This document shows positions 1 through 13,391 of a DNA stretch of 64,000 nucleotides, piece after piece; the first letter of the stretch is position 1, and every line of letters starts with the position of its first letter. The stretch is from Xylocopa sonorina. Lineage: Eukaryota; Arthropoda; Insecta; Hymenoptera; Apidae. The notes under the pieces were generated by a model, which was not told the origin of the DNA, searched no databases, and saw only the letters and a program-made list of their open reading frames with translations. The stretch is taken from assembly GCF_050948175.1 (NCBI RefSeq), contig NW_027490152.1, positions 1 to 64,000 on the forward strand. Direction: 5' to 3'. The position numbers and the translations under genes are program-made.

Positions 1-3000
1 AGAGTTCGAATGCCTCTTAAACCGCGATATCGCATCTCATTTCTATGTTTCGTGATAAGATATAGTATTCAGTGCGAAGTGTCATGAATACCGCGTATAC
101 ACTTCAAAAGAATGTAAATGCGACACTTCCTTGCTAGGAAATAGCGTTTGCAGATGTCCACGTATCGTAACAATAGAGTTCTAATGCCTCTTAAATCGCG
201 ATATCGCATCTCATTTCTATGTTTCGTGATAAGATATAATATTCATTGCGAAGTGCCATGAATACCGCATATACACTTCAAAGAATGCAAATGCGACACA
301 TCCGTGCTAGGAAATAGCGTATGCAGATGTCTACGTGTCGTAACAATAGAGGTCTAATGTTTCTTAAACGAGATATCGTATCTCATTTCGATGCTTCATC
401 ATAAGATGTAATATTCATTGCGATGTGTCATGTATACCTCGTATTCACTTCAAAAGAATGTAAATGCGACACTTCAATGCTAGGAAATAGCGTTTGCAGA
501 TGTCCACGTATCGTAACAATAGAGCTCTAATGCCTCTTAAACCGCGATATCGCATCTCATTTCTATGTTTCGTGATAAGATATAGTATTCATTGCGAAGT
601 GTCATGAATACCGCGTATACACTTCAAAAGAATGTAAGTGCGACACATCCGTGCTAGGAAATAGCGTATGCAGATGTCTACGTGTCGTAACAATAGAGGT
701 ATAATGTTTCTTAAAACGAGATATCGTATCTCATTTCTATGTTTCTTGACAAGATATAATATTCATTGCGAAATGTCATGTATACCTCGTATTCACTTCA
801 AAAGTATGTAAATGCGACACTTCAATGCTAGGAAATAGCGTTTGCAGATGTCCACGTATCAGAGCAATAGAGTTCTAATGCCTCTTAAATCGCGATATCG
901 CATCTCATTTCTATGTTTCGTGATAAGATATAATATTCATTGCGAAGTGTCATGAATACCGCGTATACACTTCAAAAGAATGTAAATGCGACACATCCGT
1001 GCTAGGAAATAGCGTATGCAGATGTCTCCGTGTCGTAACAATAGAGGTCTAATGTTTCTTAAAACGAGATATCGTATCTCATTTCGATGCTTCATCATAA
1101 GATGTAATATTCATTGCGATGTGTCATGTATACCTCGTATTCACTTCAAAAGAATGTAAATGCGACACTTCCTTGCCAGGAAATAGCGTTTGCAGATGTC
1201 CACGTATCGTAACAATAGAGTTCGAATGCCTCTTAAACCGCGATATCGCATCTCAATTCTATGTTTCCTGATAAGATATAGTATTCAGTGCGAAGTGTCA
1301 TGAATACCGCGTATACACTTCAAAAGAATGTAAATGCGACACTTCCTTGCTAGGAAATAGCGTTTGCAGATGTCCACGTATCGTAACAATAGAGTTCTAA
1401 TGCCTCTTAAATCGCGATATCGCATCTCATTTCTATGTTTCGTTATAAGATTATAATATTCATTGCGAAGTGCCATGAATACCGCGTATACACTTCAAAA
1501 GAATGTAAATGCGACACATCCGTGCTAGGAAATAGCGTATGCAGATGTCTACGTGTCGAAACAATAGAGGTCTAATGTTTCTTAAAACGAGATATCGCAT
1601 CTCATTTCTATGTTTCGTGATATGATATAATATTCATTGCGATGTGTCATGTATACCTCGTATTCACTTCAAAAGAATGTAAATGCGACACTTCCTTGCT
1701 AGGAAATAGCGTTTGCAGATGTCCACGTATCGTAACAATAGAGATCTAATGCCTCTTAAATCGCGATATCGCAACTCATTTCTATGTTTCGTGATAAGAT
1801 ATAATATTCATTGCGAAGTGCCATGAATACCGCGTATACTCTTCAAAAGAATGTAAATGCGACACATCCGTGCTAGGAAATAGCGTATGCAGATGTCTAC
1901 GTGTCGTAACAATAGAGGTCTAATGTTTCTTAAAACGAGATATCGTATCTCATTTCTATGTTTCGTGACAAGATATAATATTCATTGCGAAATGTCATGT
2001 ATACCTCGTATTCACTTCAAAAGTATGTAAATGCGACACTTCAATGCTAGGAAATAGCGTTTGCAGATGTCCACGTATCGTAGCAATAGAGTTCGAATGC
2101 CTCTTAAACCGCGATATCGCATCTCATTTCTATGTTTCGTGATAAGATATAGTATTCAGTGCGAAGTGTCATGAATACCGCGTATACACTTCAAAAGAAT
2201 GTAAATGCGACACTTCCTTGCTAGGAAATAGCGTTTGCAGATGTCCACGTATCGTAACAATAGAGTTCTAATGCCTCTTAAATCGCGATATCGCATCTCA
2301 TTTCTATGTTTCGTTATAAGATATAATATTCATTGCGAAGTGCCATGAATACCGCGTATACACTTCAAAAGAATGTAAATGCGACACATCCGTGCTAGGA
2401 AATAGCGTATGCAGATGTCTACGTGTCGAAACAATAGAGGTCTAATGTCTCTTAAAACGAGATATCGCATCTCATTTCTATGTTTCGTGATAAGATATAA
2501 TATTCATTGCGATGTGTCATGTATACCTCGTATTCACTTCAAAAGAATGTAAATGCGACACTTCCTTGCTAGGAAATAGCGTATGCAGATGTCTACGTGT
2601 CGAAACAATAGAGGTCTAATGTTTCTTAAAACGAGATGTCGCATCTCATTTCTGTGTTTCGTGATAAGATATAGTATTCATTGCGTAGTGTCATGTATAC
2701 CTCGTATTCACTTCAAAAGTATGTATAGGCGACACTTCAATGCTAGGAAATAGCGTTTGCAGATGTCCACGTATCGTAGCAATAGAGTTCTAATGCCTCT
2801 TAAATCGCGATATCGCATCTCATTTCTATGTTTCGTGATAAGATATAATATTCATTGCGAAGTGTCATGTATACCTCGTATTCACTTCAAAAGAATGTAA
2901 ATGCGACACTTCCTTGCTAGGAAATAGCGTATGCAGATGTCTACGTGTCGTAACAATAGAGGTATAATGTTTCTTAAAATGAGATATCGTATCTCATTTC

Positions 3001-3854
3001 TATGTTTCGTGACAAGATATAATATTCATTGCGGAATGTCATGTATACCTCGTATTCACTTCAAAAGTATGTAAATGCGACACTTCAATGCTAGGAAATA
3101 GCGTTTGCAGATGTCCACGTATCGTAGCAATAGAGTTCTAATGCCTCTTAAATCGCGATATCGCATCTCATTTCTATGTTTCGTGATAAGATATAATAAT
3201 CATTGCAAAGTGTCATGAATACCGCGTATACACTTCAAAAGAATGTAAATGCGACACATCCGTGCTAGGAAATAGCGTATGCAGATGTCTACGTGTCGTA
3301 ACAATAGAGGTCTAATGTTTCTTAAAACGAGATATTGTATCTCATTTCGATACTTCATCATAAGATGTAATATTCATTGCGATGTGTCATGTATACCTCG
3401 TATTCACTTCAAAAGAATGTAAATGCGACACTTCCTTGCTAGGAAATAGCGTTTGCAGATGTCCACGTATCATAACAATAGAGTTCTAATGCCTCTTAAA
3501 TCGCGATATCGCATCTCATTTCTATGTTTCGTTATAAGATATAATATTCATTGCGAAGTGTCACGAATACCGCGTATACACTTCAAAAGAATGTAAATGC
3601 GACACATCCGTGCTAGGAAATAGCGTATGCAGATGTCTACGTGTCGAAACAATAGAGGTCTAATGTTTCTTAAAACGAGATATCGCATCTCATTTCTGTG
3701 TTTCGTGATAAGATATAGTATTCATTGCGTAGTGTCATGTACACCTCGTATTCACTTCAAAAGTATGTAAATGCGACACTTCAATACTAGGAAATAGAGT
3801 TTGCAGATGCCCACGTATCGTAGCAATAGAGTTCTAATGCCTCTTAAATCGCGA
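1..3854 (+). repeat. Irregular left zone of the satellite
   Basis: This is the least regular part. Classes A and B mostly alternate, but A-A and B-B neighbours occur (A-A at the start and near 1,220-1,400; B-B near 2,440-2,640). C-type monomers lie at 390, 1,086 and 3,349, spaced 4 and 13 units. Three short related segments start with GTTCGAATGCC (4, 1,220, 2,091) and carry TTCAGTGCG. They are 7 and 5 units apart and diverge after about 520 bp. All three single-base indels I found in the window are here: two one-base deletions in A runs (about 280-282 and 366-368) and one inserted T (about 1,451). Many one-off substitutions suggest an older or less homogenised stretch, perhaps nearer an array edge; that is inference. 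Confidence 0.85.
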
Positions 3855-6800
3855 TATCGCATCTCATTTCTGTGTTTCGTGATAAGATATAGTATTCATT
3901 GCGTAGTGTCATGTATACCTCGTATTCACTTCAAAAGTATGTAAATGCGACACTTCAATGCTAGGAAATAGCGTTTGCAGATGTCCACGTATCGTAGCAA
4001 TAGAGTTCTAATGCCTCTTAAATCGCGATATCGCATCTCATTTCTATGTTTCGTGATAAGATATATTATTCATTGCGAAGTGCCATGAATACCGCGTATA
4101 CACTTCAAAATAATGTAAATGCGACACTTCCTTGCTAGGAAATAGCGTTTGCAGATGTCCACGTATCGTAACAATAGAGTTCTAATGCCTCTTAAACCGC
4201 GATATCGCATCTTATTTCTATGTTTCGTGATAAGATATAGTATTCATTGCGAAGTGTCATGAATACCGCGTATACACTTCAAAAGAATGTAAATGCGACA
4301 CATCCGTGCTAGGAAATAGCGTATGCAGATGTCTACGTGTCGTAACAATAGAGGTATAATGTTTCTTAAAACGAGATATCGTATCTCATTTCTATGTTTC
4401 GTGACAAGATATAATATTCATTGCGAAATGTCATGTATACCTCGTATTCACTGCAAAAGTATGTAAATGCGACACTTCAATGCTAGGAAATAGCGTTTGC
4501 AGATGTCCACGTATCGTAGCAATAGAGTTCTAATGCCTCTTAAATCGCGATATCGCATCTCATTTCTATGTTTCGTGATAAGATATAATATTCATTGCGA
4601 AGTGTCATGTATACCTCGTATTCACTTCAAAAGAATGTAAATGCGACACTTCCTTGCTAGGAAATAGCGTATGCAGATGTCTACGTGTCGTAACAATAGA
4701 GGTATAATGTTTCTTAAAACGAGATATCGTATCTCATTTCTATGTTTCGTGACAAGATATAATATTCATTGCGAAATGTCATGTATACCTCGTATTCACT
4801 TCAAAAGTATGTAAATGCGACACTTCAATGCTAGGAAATAGCGTTTGCAGATGTCCACGTATCGTAGCAATAGAGTTCTAATGCCTCTTAAATCGCGATA
4901 TCGTATCTCATTTCTATGTTTCGTGACAAGATATAATATTCATTGCGAAATGTCATGTATACCTCGTATTCACTTCAAAAGTATGTAAATGCGACACTTC
5001 AATGCTAGGAAATAGCGTTTGCAGATGTCCACGTATCGTAGCAATAGAGTTCTAATGCCTCTTAAATCGCGATATCGCATCTCATTTCTATGTTTCGTGA
5101 TAAGATATAATATTCATTGCGAAGTGTCATGAATACCGCGTATACACTTCAAAAGCATGTAAATGCGACACATCCGTGCTAGGAAATAGCGTATGCAGAT
5201 TTCTACGTGTCGTAACAATAGAGGTCTAATGTTTCTTAAAACGAGATATTGTATCTCATTTCGATGCTTCATCATAAGATGTAATATTCATTGCGATGTG
5301 TCATGTATACCTCGTATTCACTTCAAAAGAATGTAAATGCGACACTTCCTTGCTAGGAAATAGCGTTTGCAGATGTCCACGTATCGTAACAATAGAGTTC
5401 TAATGACTCTTAAATCGCGATATCGCATCTCATTTCTATGTTTCGTTATAAGATATAATATTCATTGCGAAGTGTCACGAATACGGCGTATACACTTCAA
5501 AAGAATGTAAATGCGACACATCCGTGCTAGGAAATAGCGTATGCAGATGTCTACGTGTCGAAACAATAGAGGTCTAATGTTTCTTAAAACGAGATATCGC
5601 ATCTCATTTCTGTGTTTCGTGATAAGATATAGTATTCATTGCGTAGTGTCATGTATACCTCGTATTCACTTCAAAAGTATGTAAATGCGACACTTCAATG
5701 CTAGGAAATAGCGTTTGCAGATGTCCACGTATCGTAACAATAGAGCTCTAATGCCTCTTAAAGCGCGATATCGCATCTTATTTCTATGTTTCGTGATAAG
5801 ATATAGTATTCATTGCGAAGTGTCATGAATACCGCGTATACACTTCAAAAGAATGTAAATGCGACACATCCGTGCTAGGAAATAGCGTTTGCAGATGTCC
5901 ACGTATCGTAGCAATAGAGTTCTAATGCCTCTTAAATCGCGATATCGCATCTCATTTCTATGTTTCGTGATAAGATATAATATTCATTGCGAAGTGTCAT
6001 GTATACCTCGTATTCACTTCAAAAGAATGTAAATGCGACACTTTCTTGCTAGGAAATAGCGTATGCAGATGTCTACGTGTCGTAACAATAGAGGTATAAT
6101 GTTTCTTAAAACGAGATATCGTATCTCATTTCTATGTTTCGTGACAAGATATAATATTCATTGCGAAATGTCATGTATACCTCGTATTCACTTCAAAAGT
6201 ATGTAAATGCGACACTTCAATGCTAGGAAATAGCGTTTGCAGATGTCCACGTATCGTAGCAATAGAGTTCTAATGCCTCTTAAATCGCGATATCGCATCT
6301 CATTCCTATGTTTCCTGATAAGATATAATATTCATTGCGAAGTGTCATGAATACCGCGTATACACTTCAAAAGCATGTAAATGCGACACATCCGTGCTAG
6401 GAAATAGCGTATGCAGATTTCTACGTGTCGTAACAATAGAGGTCTAATGTTTCTTAAAACGAGATATTGTATCTCATTTCGATGCTTCATCATAAGATGT
6501 AATATTCATTGCGATGTGTCATGTATACCTCGTATTCACTTCAAAAGAATGTAAATGCGACACTTCCTTGCTAGGAAATAGCGTTTGCAGATGTCCACGT
6601 ATCGTAACAATAGAGTTCTAATGCCTCTTAAATCGCGATATCGCATCTCATTTCTATGTTTCGTTATAAGATATAATATTCATTGCGAAGTGTCACGAAT
6701 ACCGCGTATACACTTCAAAAGAATGTAAATGCGACACATCCGTGCTAGGAAATAGCGTATGCAGATGTCTACGTGTCGAAACAATAGAGGTCTAATGTTT

Positions 6801-9800
6801 CTTAAAACGAGATATCGCATCTCATTTCTGTGTTTCGTGATAAGATATAGTATTCATTGCGTAGTGTCATGTATACCTCGTATTCACTTCAAAAGTATGT
6901 AAATGCGACACTTCAATGCTAGGAAATAGCGTTTGCAGATGTCCACGTATCGTAACAATAGAGCTCTAATGCCTCTTAAACCGCGATATCGCATCTTATT
7001 TCTATGTTTCGTGATAAGATATAGTATTCATTGCGAAGTGTCATGAATACCGCGTATACACTTCAAAAGAATGTAAATGCGACACTTCCTTGCTAGGAAA
7101 TAGCGTTTGCAGATGTCCACGTATCGTAACAATAGAGTTCTAATGCCTCTTAAACCGCGATATCGCATCTTATTTCTATGTTTCGTGATAAGATATAGTA
7201 TTCATTGCGAAGTGTCATGAATACCGCGTATACACTTCAAAAGAATGTAAATGCGACACATCCGTGCTAGGAAATAGCGTATGCAGATGTCTACGTGTCG
7301 TAACAATAGAGGTATAATGTTTCTTAAAACGAGATATCGTATCTCATTTCTATGTTTCGTGACAAGATATAATATTCATTGCGAAATGTCATGTATACCT
7401 CGTATTCACTTCAAAAGTATGTAAATGCGACACTTCAATGCTAGGAAATAGCGTTTGCAGATGTCCACGTATCGTAGCAATAGAGTTCTAATGCCTCTTA
7501 AATCGCGATATCGCATCTCATTTCTATGTTTCGTGATAAGATATAATATTCATTGCGAAGTGTCATGTATACCTCGTATTCACTTCAAAAGAATGTAAAT
7601 GCGACACTTCCTTGCTAGGAAATAGCGTATGCAGATGTCTACGTGTCGTAACAATAGAGGTATAATGTTTCTTAAAACGAGATATCGTATCTCATTTCTA
7701 TGTTTCGTGACAAGATATAATATTCATTGCGAAATGTCATGTATACCTCGTATTCACTTCAAAAGTATGTAAATGCGACACTTCAATGCTAGGAAATAGC
7801 GTTTGCAGATGTCCACGTATCGTAGCAATAGAGTTCTAATGCCTCTTAAATCGCGATATCGTATCTCATTTCTATGTTTCGTGACAAGATATAATATTCA
7901 TTGCGAAATGTCATGTATACCTCGTATTCACTTCAAAAGTATGTAAATCCGACACTTCAATGCTAGGAAATAGCGTTTGCAGATGTCCACGTATCGTAGC
8001 AATAGAGTTCTAATGCCCCTTAAATCGCGATATCGCATCTCATTTCTATGTTTCGTGATAAGATATAATATTCATTGCGAAGTGTCATGAATACCGCGTA
8101 TACACTTCAAAAGCATGTAAATGCGACACATCCGTGCTAGGAAATAGCGTATGCAGATTTCTACGTGTCGTAACAATAGAGGTCTAATGTTTCTTAAAAC
8201 GAGATATTGTATCTCATTTCGATGCTTCATCATAAGATGTAATATTCATTGCGATGTGTCATGTATACCTCGTATTCACTTCAAAAGAATGTAAATGCGA
8301 CACTTCCTTGCTAGGAAATAGCGTTTGCAGATGTCCACGTATCGTAACAATAGAGTTCTAATGACTCTTAAATCGCGATATCGCATCTCATTTCTATGTT
8401 TCGTTATAAGATATAATATTCATTGCGAAGTGTCACGAATACGGCGTATACACTTCAAAAGAATGTAAATGCGACACACCCGTGCTAGGAAATAGCGTAT
8501 GCAGATGTCGACGTGTCGAAACAATAGAGGTCTAATGTTTCTTAAAACGAGATATCGCATCTCATTTCTGTGTTTCGTGATAAGATATAGTATTCATTGC
8601 GTAGTGTCATGTATACCTCGTATTCACTTCAAAAGTATGTAAATGCGACACTTCAATGCTAGGAAATAGCGTTTGCAGATGTCCACGTATCGTAGCAATA
8701 GAGTTCTAATGCCTCTTAAATCGCGATATCGCATCTCATTTCTATGTTTCGTGATAAGATATATTATTCATTGCGAAGTGCCATGAATACCGCGTATACA
8801 CTTCAAAATAATGTAAATGCGACACTTCCTTGCTAGGAAATAGCGTTTGCAGATGTCCACGTATCGTAACAATAGAGTTCTAATGCCTCTTAAACCGCGA
8901 TATCGCATCTTATTTCTATGTTTCGTGATAAGATATAGTATTCATTGCGAAGTGTCATGAATACCGCGTATACACTTCAAAAGAATGTAAATGCGACACA
9001 TCCGTGCTAGGAAATAGCGTATGCAGATGTCTACGTGTCGTAACAATAGAGGTATAATGTTTCTTAAAACGAGATATCGTATCTCATTTCTATGTTTCGT
9101 GACAAGATATAATATTCATTGCGAAATGTCATGTATACCTCGTATTCACTGCAAAAGTATGTAAATGCGACACTTCAATGCTAGGAAATAGCGTTTGCAG
9201 ATGTCCACGTATCGTAGCAATAGAGTTCTAATGCCTCTTAAATCGCGATATCGCATCTCATTTCTATGTTTCGTGATAAGATATAATATTCATTGCGAAG
9301 TGTCATGTATACCTCGTATTCACTTCAAAAGAATGTAAATGCGACACTTCCTTGCTAGGAAATAGCGTATGCAGATGTCTACGTGTCGTAACAATAGAGG
9401 TATAATGTTTCTTAAAACGAGATATCGTATCTCATTTCTATGTTTCGTGACAAGATATAATATTCATTGCGAAATGTCATGTATACCTCGTATTCACTTC
9501 AAAAGTATGTAAATGCGACACTTCAATGCTAGGAAATAGCGTTTGCAGATGTCCACGTATCGTAGCAATAGAGTTCTAATGCCTCTTAAATCGCGATATC
9601 GTATCTCATTTCTATGTTTCGTGACAAGATATAATATTCATTGCGAAATGTCATGTATACCTCGTATTCACTTCAAAAGTATGTAAATGCGACACTTCAA
9701 TGCTAGGAAATAGCGTTTGCAGATGTCCACGTATCGTAGCAATAGAGTTCTAATGCCTCTTAAATCGCGATATCGCATCTCATTTCTATGTTTCGTGATA

Positions 9801-12800
9801 AGATATAATATTCATTGCGAAGTGTCATGAATACCGCGTATACACTTCAAAAGCATGTAAATGCGACACATCCGTGCTAGGAAATAGCGTATGCAGATTT
9901 CTACGTGTCGTAACAATAGAGGTCTAATGTTTCTTAAAACGAGATATTGTATCTCATTTCGATGCTTCATCATAAGATGTAATATTCATTGCGATGTGTC
10001 ATGTATACCTCGTATTCACTTCAAAAGAATGTAAATGCGACACTTCCTTGCTAGGAAATAGCGTTTGCAGATGTCCACGTATCGTAACAATAGAGTTCTT
10101 ATGACTCTTAAATCGCGATATCGCATCTCATTTCTATGTTTCGTTATAAGATATAATATTCATTGCGAAGTGTCACGAATACGGCGTATACACTTCAAAA
10201 GAATGTAAATGCGACACATCCGTGCTAGGAAATAGCGTATGCAGATGTCTACGTGTCGAAACAATAGAGGTCTAATGTTTCTTAAAACGAGATATCGCAT
10301 CTCATTTCTGTGTTTCGTGATAAGATATAGTATTCATTGCGTAGTGTCATGTATACCTCGTATTCACTTCAAAAGTATGTAAATGCGACACTTCAATGCT
10401 AGGAAATAGCGTTTGCAGATGTCCACGTATCGTAACAATAGAGCTCTAATGCCTCTTAAAGCGCGATATCGCATCTTATTTCTATGTTTCGTGATAAGAT
10501 ATAGTATTCATTGCGAAGTGTCATGAATACCGCGTATACACTTCAAAAGAATGTAAATGCGACACATCCGTGCTGGGAAATAGCGTTTGCAGATGTCCAC
10601 GTATCGTAGCAATAGAGTTCTAATGCCTCTTAAATCGCGATATCGCATCTCATTTCTATGTTTCGTGATAAGATATAATATTCATTGCGAAGTGTCATGT
10701 ATACCTCGTATTCACTTCAAAAGAATGTAAATGCGACACTTTCTTGCTAGGAAATAGCGTATGCAGATGTCTACGTGTCGTAACAATAGAGGTATAATGT
10801 TTCTTAAAACGAGATATCGTATCTCATTTCTATGTTTCGTGACAAGATATAATATTCATTGCGAAATGTCATGTATACCTCGTATTCACTTCAAAAGTAT
10901 GTAAATGCGACACTTCAATGCTAGGAAATAGCGTTTGCAGATGTCCACGTATCGTAGCAATAGAGTTCTAATGCCTCTTAAATCGCGATATCGCATCTCA
11001 TTCCTATGTTTCCTGATAAGATATAATATTCATTGCGAAGTGTCATGAATACCGCGTATACACTTCAAAAGCATGTAAATGCGACACATCCGTGCTAGGA
11101 AATAGCGTATGCAGATTTCTACGTGTCGTAACAATAGAGGTCTAATGTTTCTTAAAACGAGATATTGTATCTCATTTCGATGCTTCATCATAAGATGTAA
11201 TATTCATTGCGATGTGTCATGTATACCTCGTATTCACTTCAAAAGAATGTAAATGCGACACTTCCTTGCTAGGAAATAGCGTTTGCAGATGTCCACGTAT
11301 CGTAACAATAGAGTTCTAATGCCTCTTAAATCGCGATATCGCATCTCATTTCTATGTTTCGTTATAAGATATAATATTCATTGCGAAGTGTCACGAATAC
11401 CGCGTATACACTTCAAAAGAATGTAAATGCGACACATCCGTGCTAGGAAATAGCGTATGCAGATGTCTACGTGTCGAAACAATAGAGGTCTAATGTTTCT
11501 TAAAACGAGATATCGCATCTCATTTCTGTGTTTCGTGATAAGATATAGTATTCATTGCGTAGTGTCATGTATACCTCGTATTCACTTCAAAAGTATGTAA
11601 ATGCGACACTTCAATGCTAGGAAATAGCGTTTGCAGATGTCCACGTATCGTAACAATAGAGCTCTAATGCCTCTTAAACCGCGATATCGCATCTTATTTC
11701 TATGTTTCGTGATAAGATATAGTATTCATTGCGAAGTGTCATGAATACCGCGTATACACTTCAAAAGAATGTAAATGCGACACTTCCTTGCTAGGAAATA
11801 GCGTTTGCAGATGTCCACGTATCGTAACAATAGAGTTCTAATGCCTCTTAAACCGCGATATCGCATCTTATTTCTATGTTTCGTGATAAGATATAGTATT
11901 CATTGCGAAGTGTCATGAATACCGCGTATACACTTCAAAAGAATGTAAATGCGACACATCCGTGCTAGGAAATAGCGTATGCAGATGTCTACGTGTCGTA
12001 ACAATAGAGGTATAATGTTTCTTAAAACGAGATATCGTATCTCATTTCTATGTTTCGTGACAAGATATAATATTCATTGCGAAATGTCATGTATACCTCG
12101 TATTCACTTCAAAAGTATGTAAATGCGACACTTCAATGCTAGGAAATAGCGTTTGCAGATGTCCACGTATCGTAGCAATAGAGTTCTAATGCCTCTTAAA
12201 TCGCGATATCGCATCTCATTTCTATGTTTCGTGATAAGATATAATATTCATTGCGAAGTGTCATGTATACCTCGTATTCACTTCAAAAGAATGTAAATGC
12301 GACACTTCCTTGCTAGGAAATAGCGTATGCAGATGTCTACGTGTCGTAACAATAGAGGTATAATGTTTCTTAAAACGAGATATCGTATCTCATTTCTATG
12401 TTTCGTGACAAGATATAATATTCATTGCGAAATGTCATGTATACCTCGTATTCACTTCAAAAGTATGTAAATGCGACACTTCAATGCTAGGAAATAGCGT
12501 TTGCAGATGTCCACGTATCGTAGCAATAGAGTTCTAATGCCTCTTAAATCGCGATATCGTATCTCATTTCTATGTTTCGTGACAAGATATAATATTCATT
12601 GCGAAATGTCATGTATACCTCGTATTCACTTCAAAAGTATGTAAATCCGACACTTCAATGCTAGGAAATAGCGTTTGCAGATGTCCACGTATCGTAGCAA
12701 TAGAGTTCTAATGCCCCTTAAATCGCGATATCGCATCTCATTTCTATGTTTCGTGATAAGATATAATATTCATTGCGAAGTGTCATGAATACCGCGTATA

Positions 12801-13391
12801 CACTTCAAAAGCATGTAAATGCGACACATCCGTGCTAGGAAATAGCGTATGCAGATTTCTACGTGTCGTAACAATAGAGGTCTAATGTTTCTTAAAACGA
12901 GATATTGTATCTCATTTCGATGCTTCATCATAAGATGTAATATTCATTGCGATGTGTCATGTATACCTCGTATTCACTTCAAAAGAATGTAAATGCGACA
13001 CTTCCTTGCTAGGAAATAGCGTTTGCAGATGTCCACGTATCGTAACAATAGAGTTCTAATGACTCTTAAATCGCGATATCGCATCTCATTTCTATGTTTC
13101 GTTATAAGATATAATATTCATTGCGAAGTGTCACGAATACGGCGTATACACTTCAAAAGAATGTAAATGCGACACATCCGTGCTAGGAAATAGCGTATGC
13201 AGATGTCTACGTGTCGAAACAATAGAGGTCTAATGTTTCTTAAAACGAGATATCGCATCTCATTTCTGTGTTTCGTGATAAGATATAGTATTCATTGCGT
13301 AGTGTCATGTATACCTCGTATTCACTTCAAAAGTATGTAAATGCGACACTTCAATGCTAGGAAATAGCGTTTGCAGATGTCCACGTATCGT
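3855..13391 (+). repeat. 27-monomer block (4,698 bp) present twice in tandem
   Basis: Sequence from about 3,855 to 8,693 matches about 8,553 to 13,391 at a constant offset of 4,698 bp (27 x 174). Private variants pair exactly: CACTGCAAAAG (4,451 and 9,149), TTAAAGCGCG (5,763 and 10,461 for the GCGCG), CATTCCTATG with TTTCCTG (6,301 and 10,999), GTAAATCCGAC (7,943 and 12,641) and TAATGCCCCT (8,011 and 12,709). The few differences I saw include those near 8,480, 8,510, 10,100 and 10,575, so the copies look more than 99% alike. C-type spacing shows the block is built from 7, 10 and 10 monomers, a compound of an older 10-mer and a shortened derivative. Edges are where variants stop matching, good to tens of bases. 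Confidence 0.88.
6115..10395 (+). repeat. 10-monomer HOR (1,740 bp), run 1
   Basis: Sequence from about 6,115 matches itself shifted by 1,740 bp up to about 10,395, giving roughly 2.5 copies. C-type landmarks stand at 6,481, 8,221 and 9,961. From 7,081 to 8,640 against 8,821 to 10,380 the match is nearly perfect, apart from scattered changes such as GTAAATCCGAC near 7,943 and CACTGCAAAAG near 9,149. One monomer near 6,960 (GAGCTCTAATG with AAACCGCG) is replaced by an A-class monomer near 8,700, so single monomers have been exchanged while the order held. The run lies inside the 27-monomer duplication. Confidence 0.83.

Noticed and set aside
3855..13391. Assembly duplication as the cause of the long near-identical blocks
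   Set aside because: Not excluded, but the copies carry private differences and break off at different points, as real duplications do. Read-level data would be needed to settle it.
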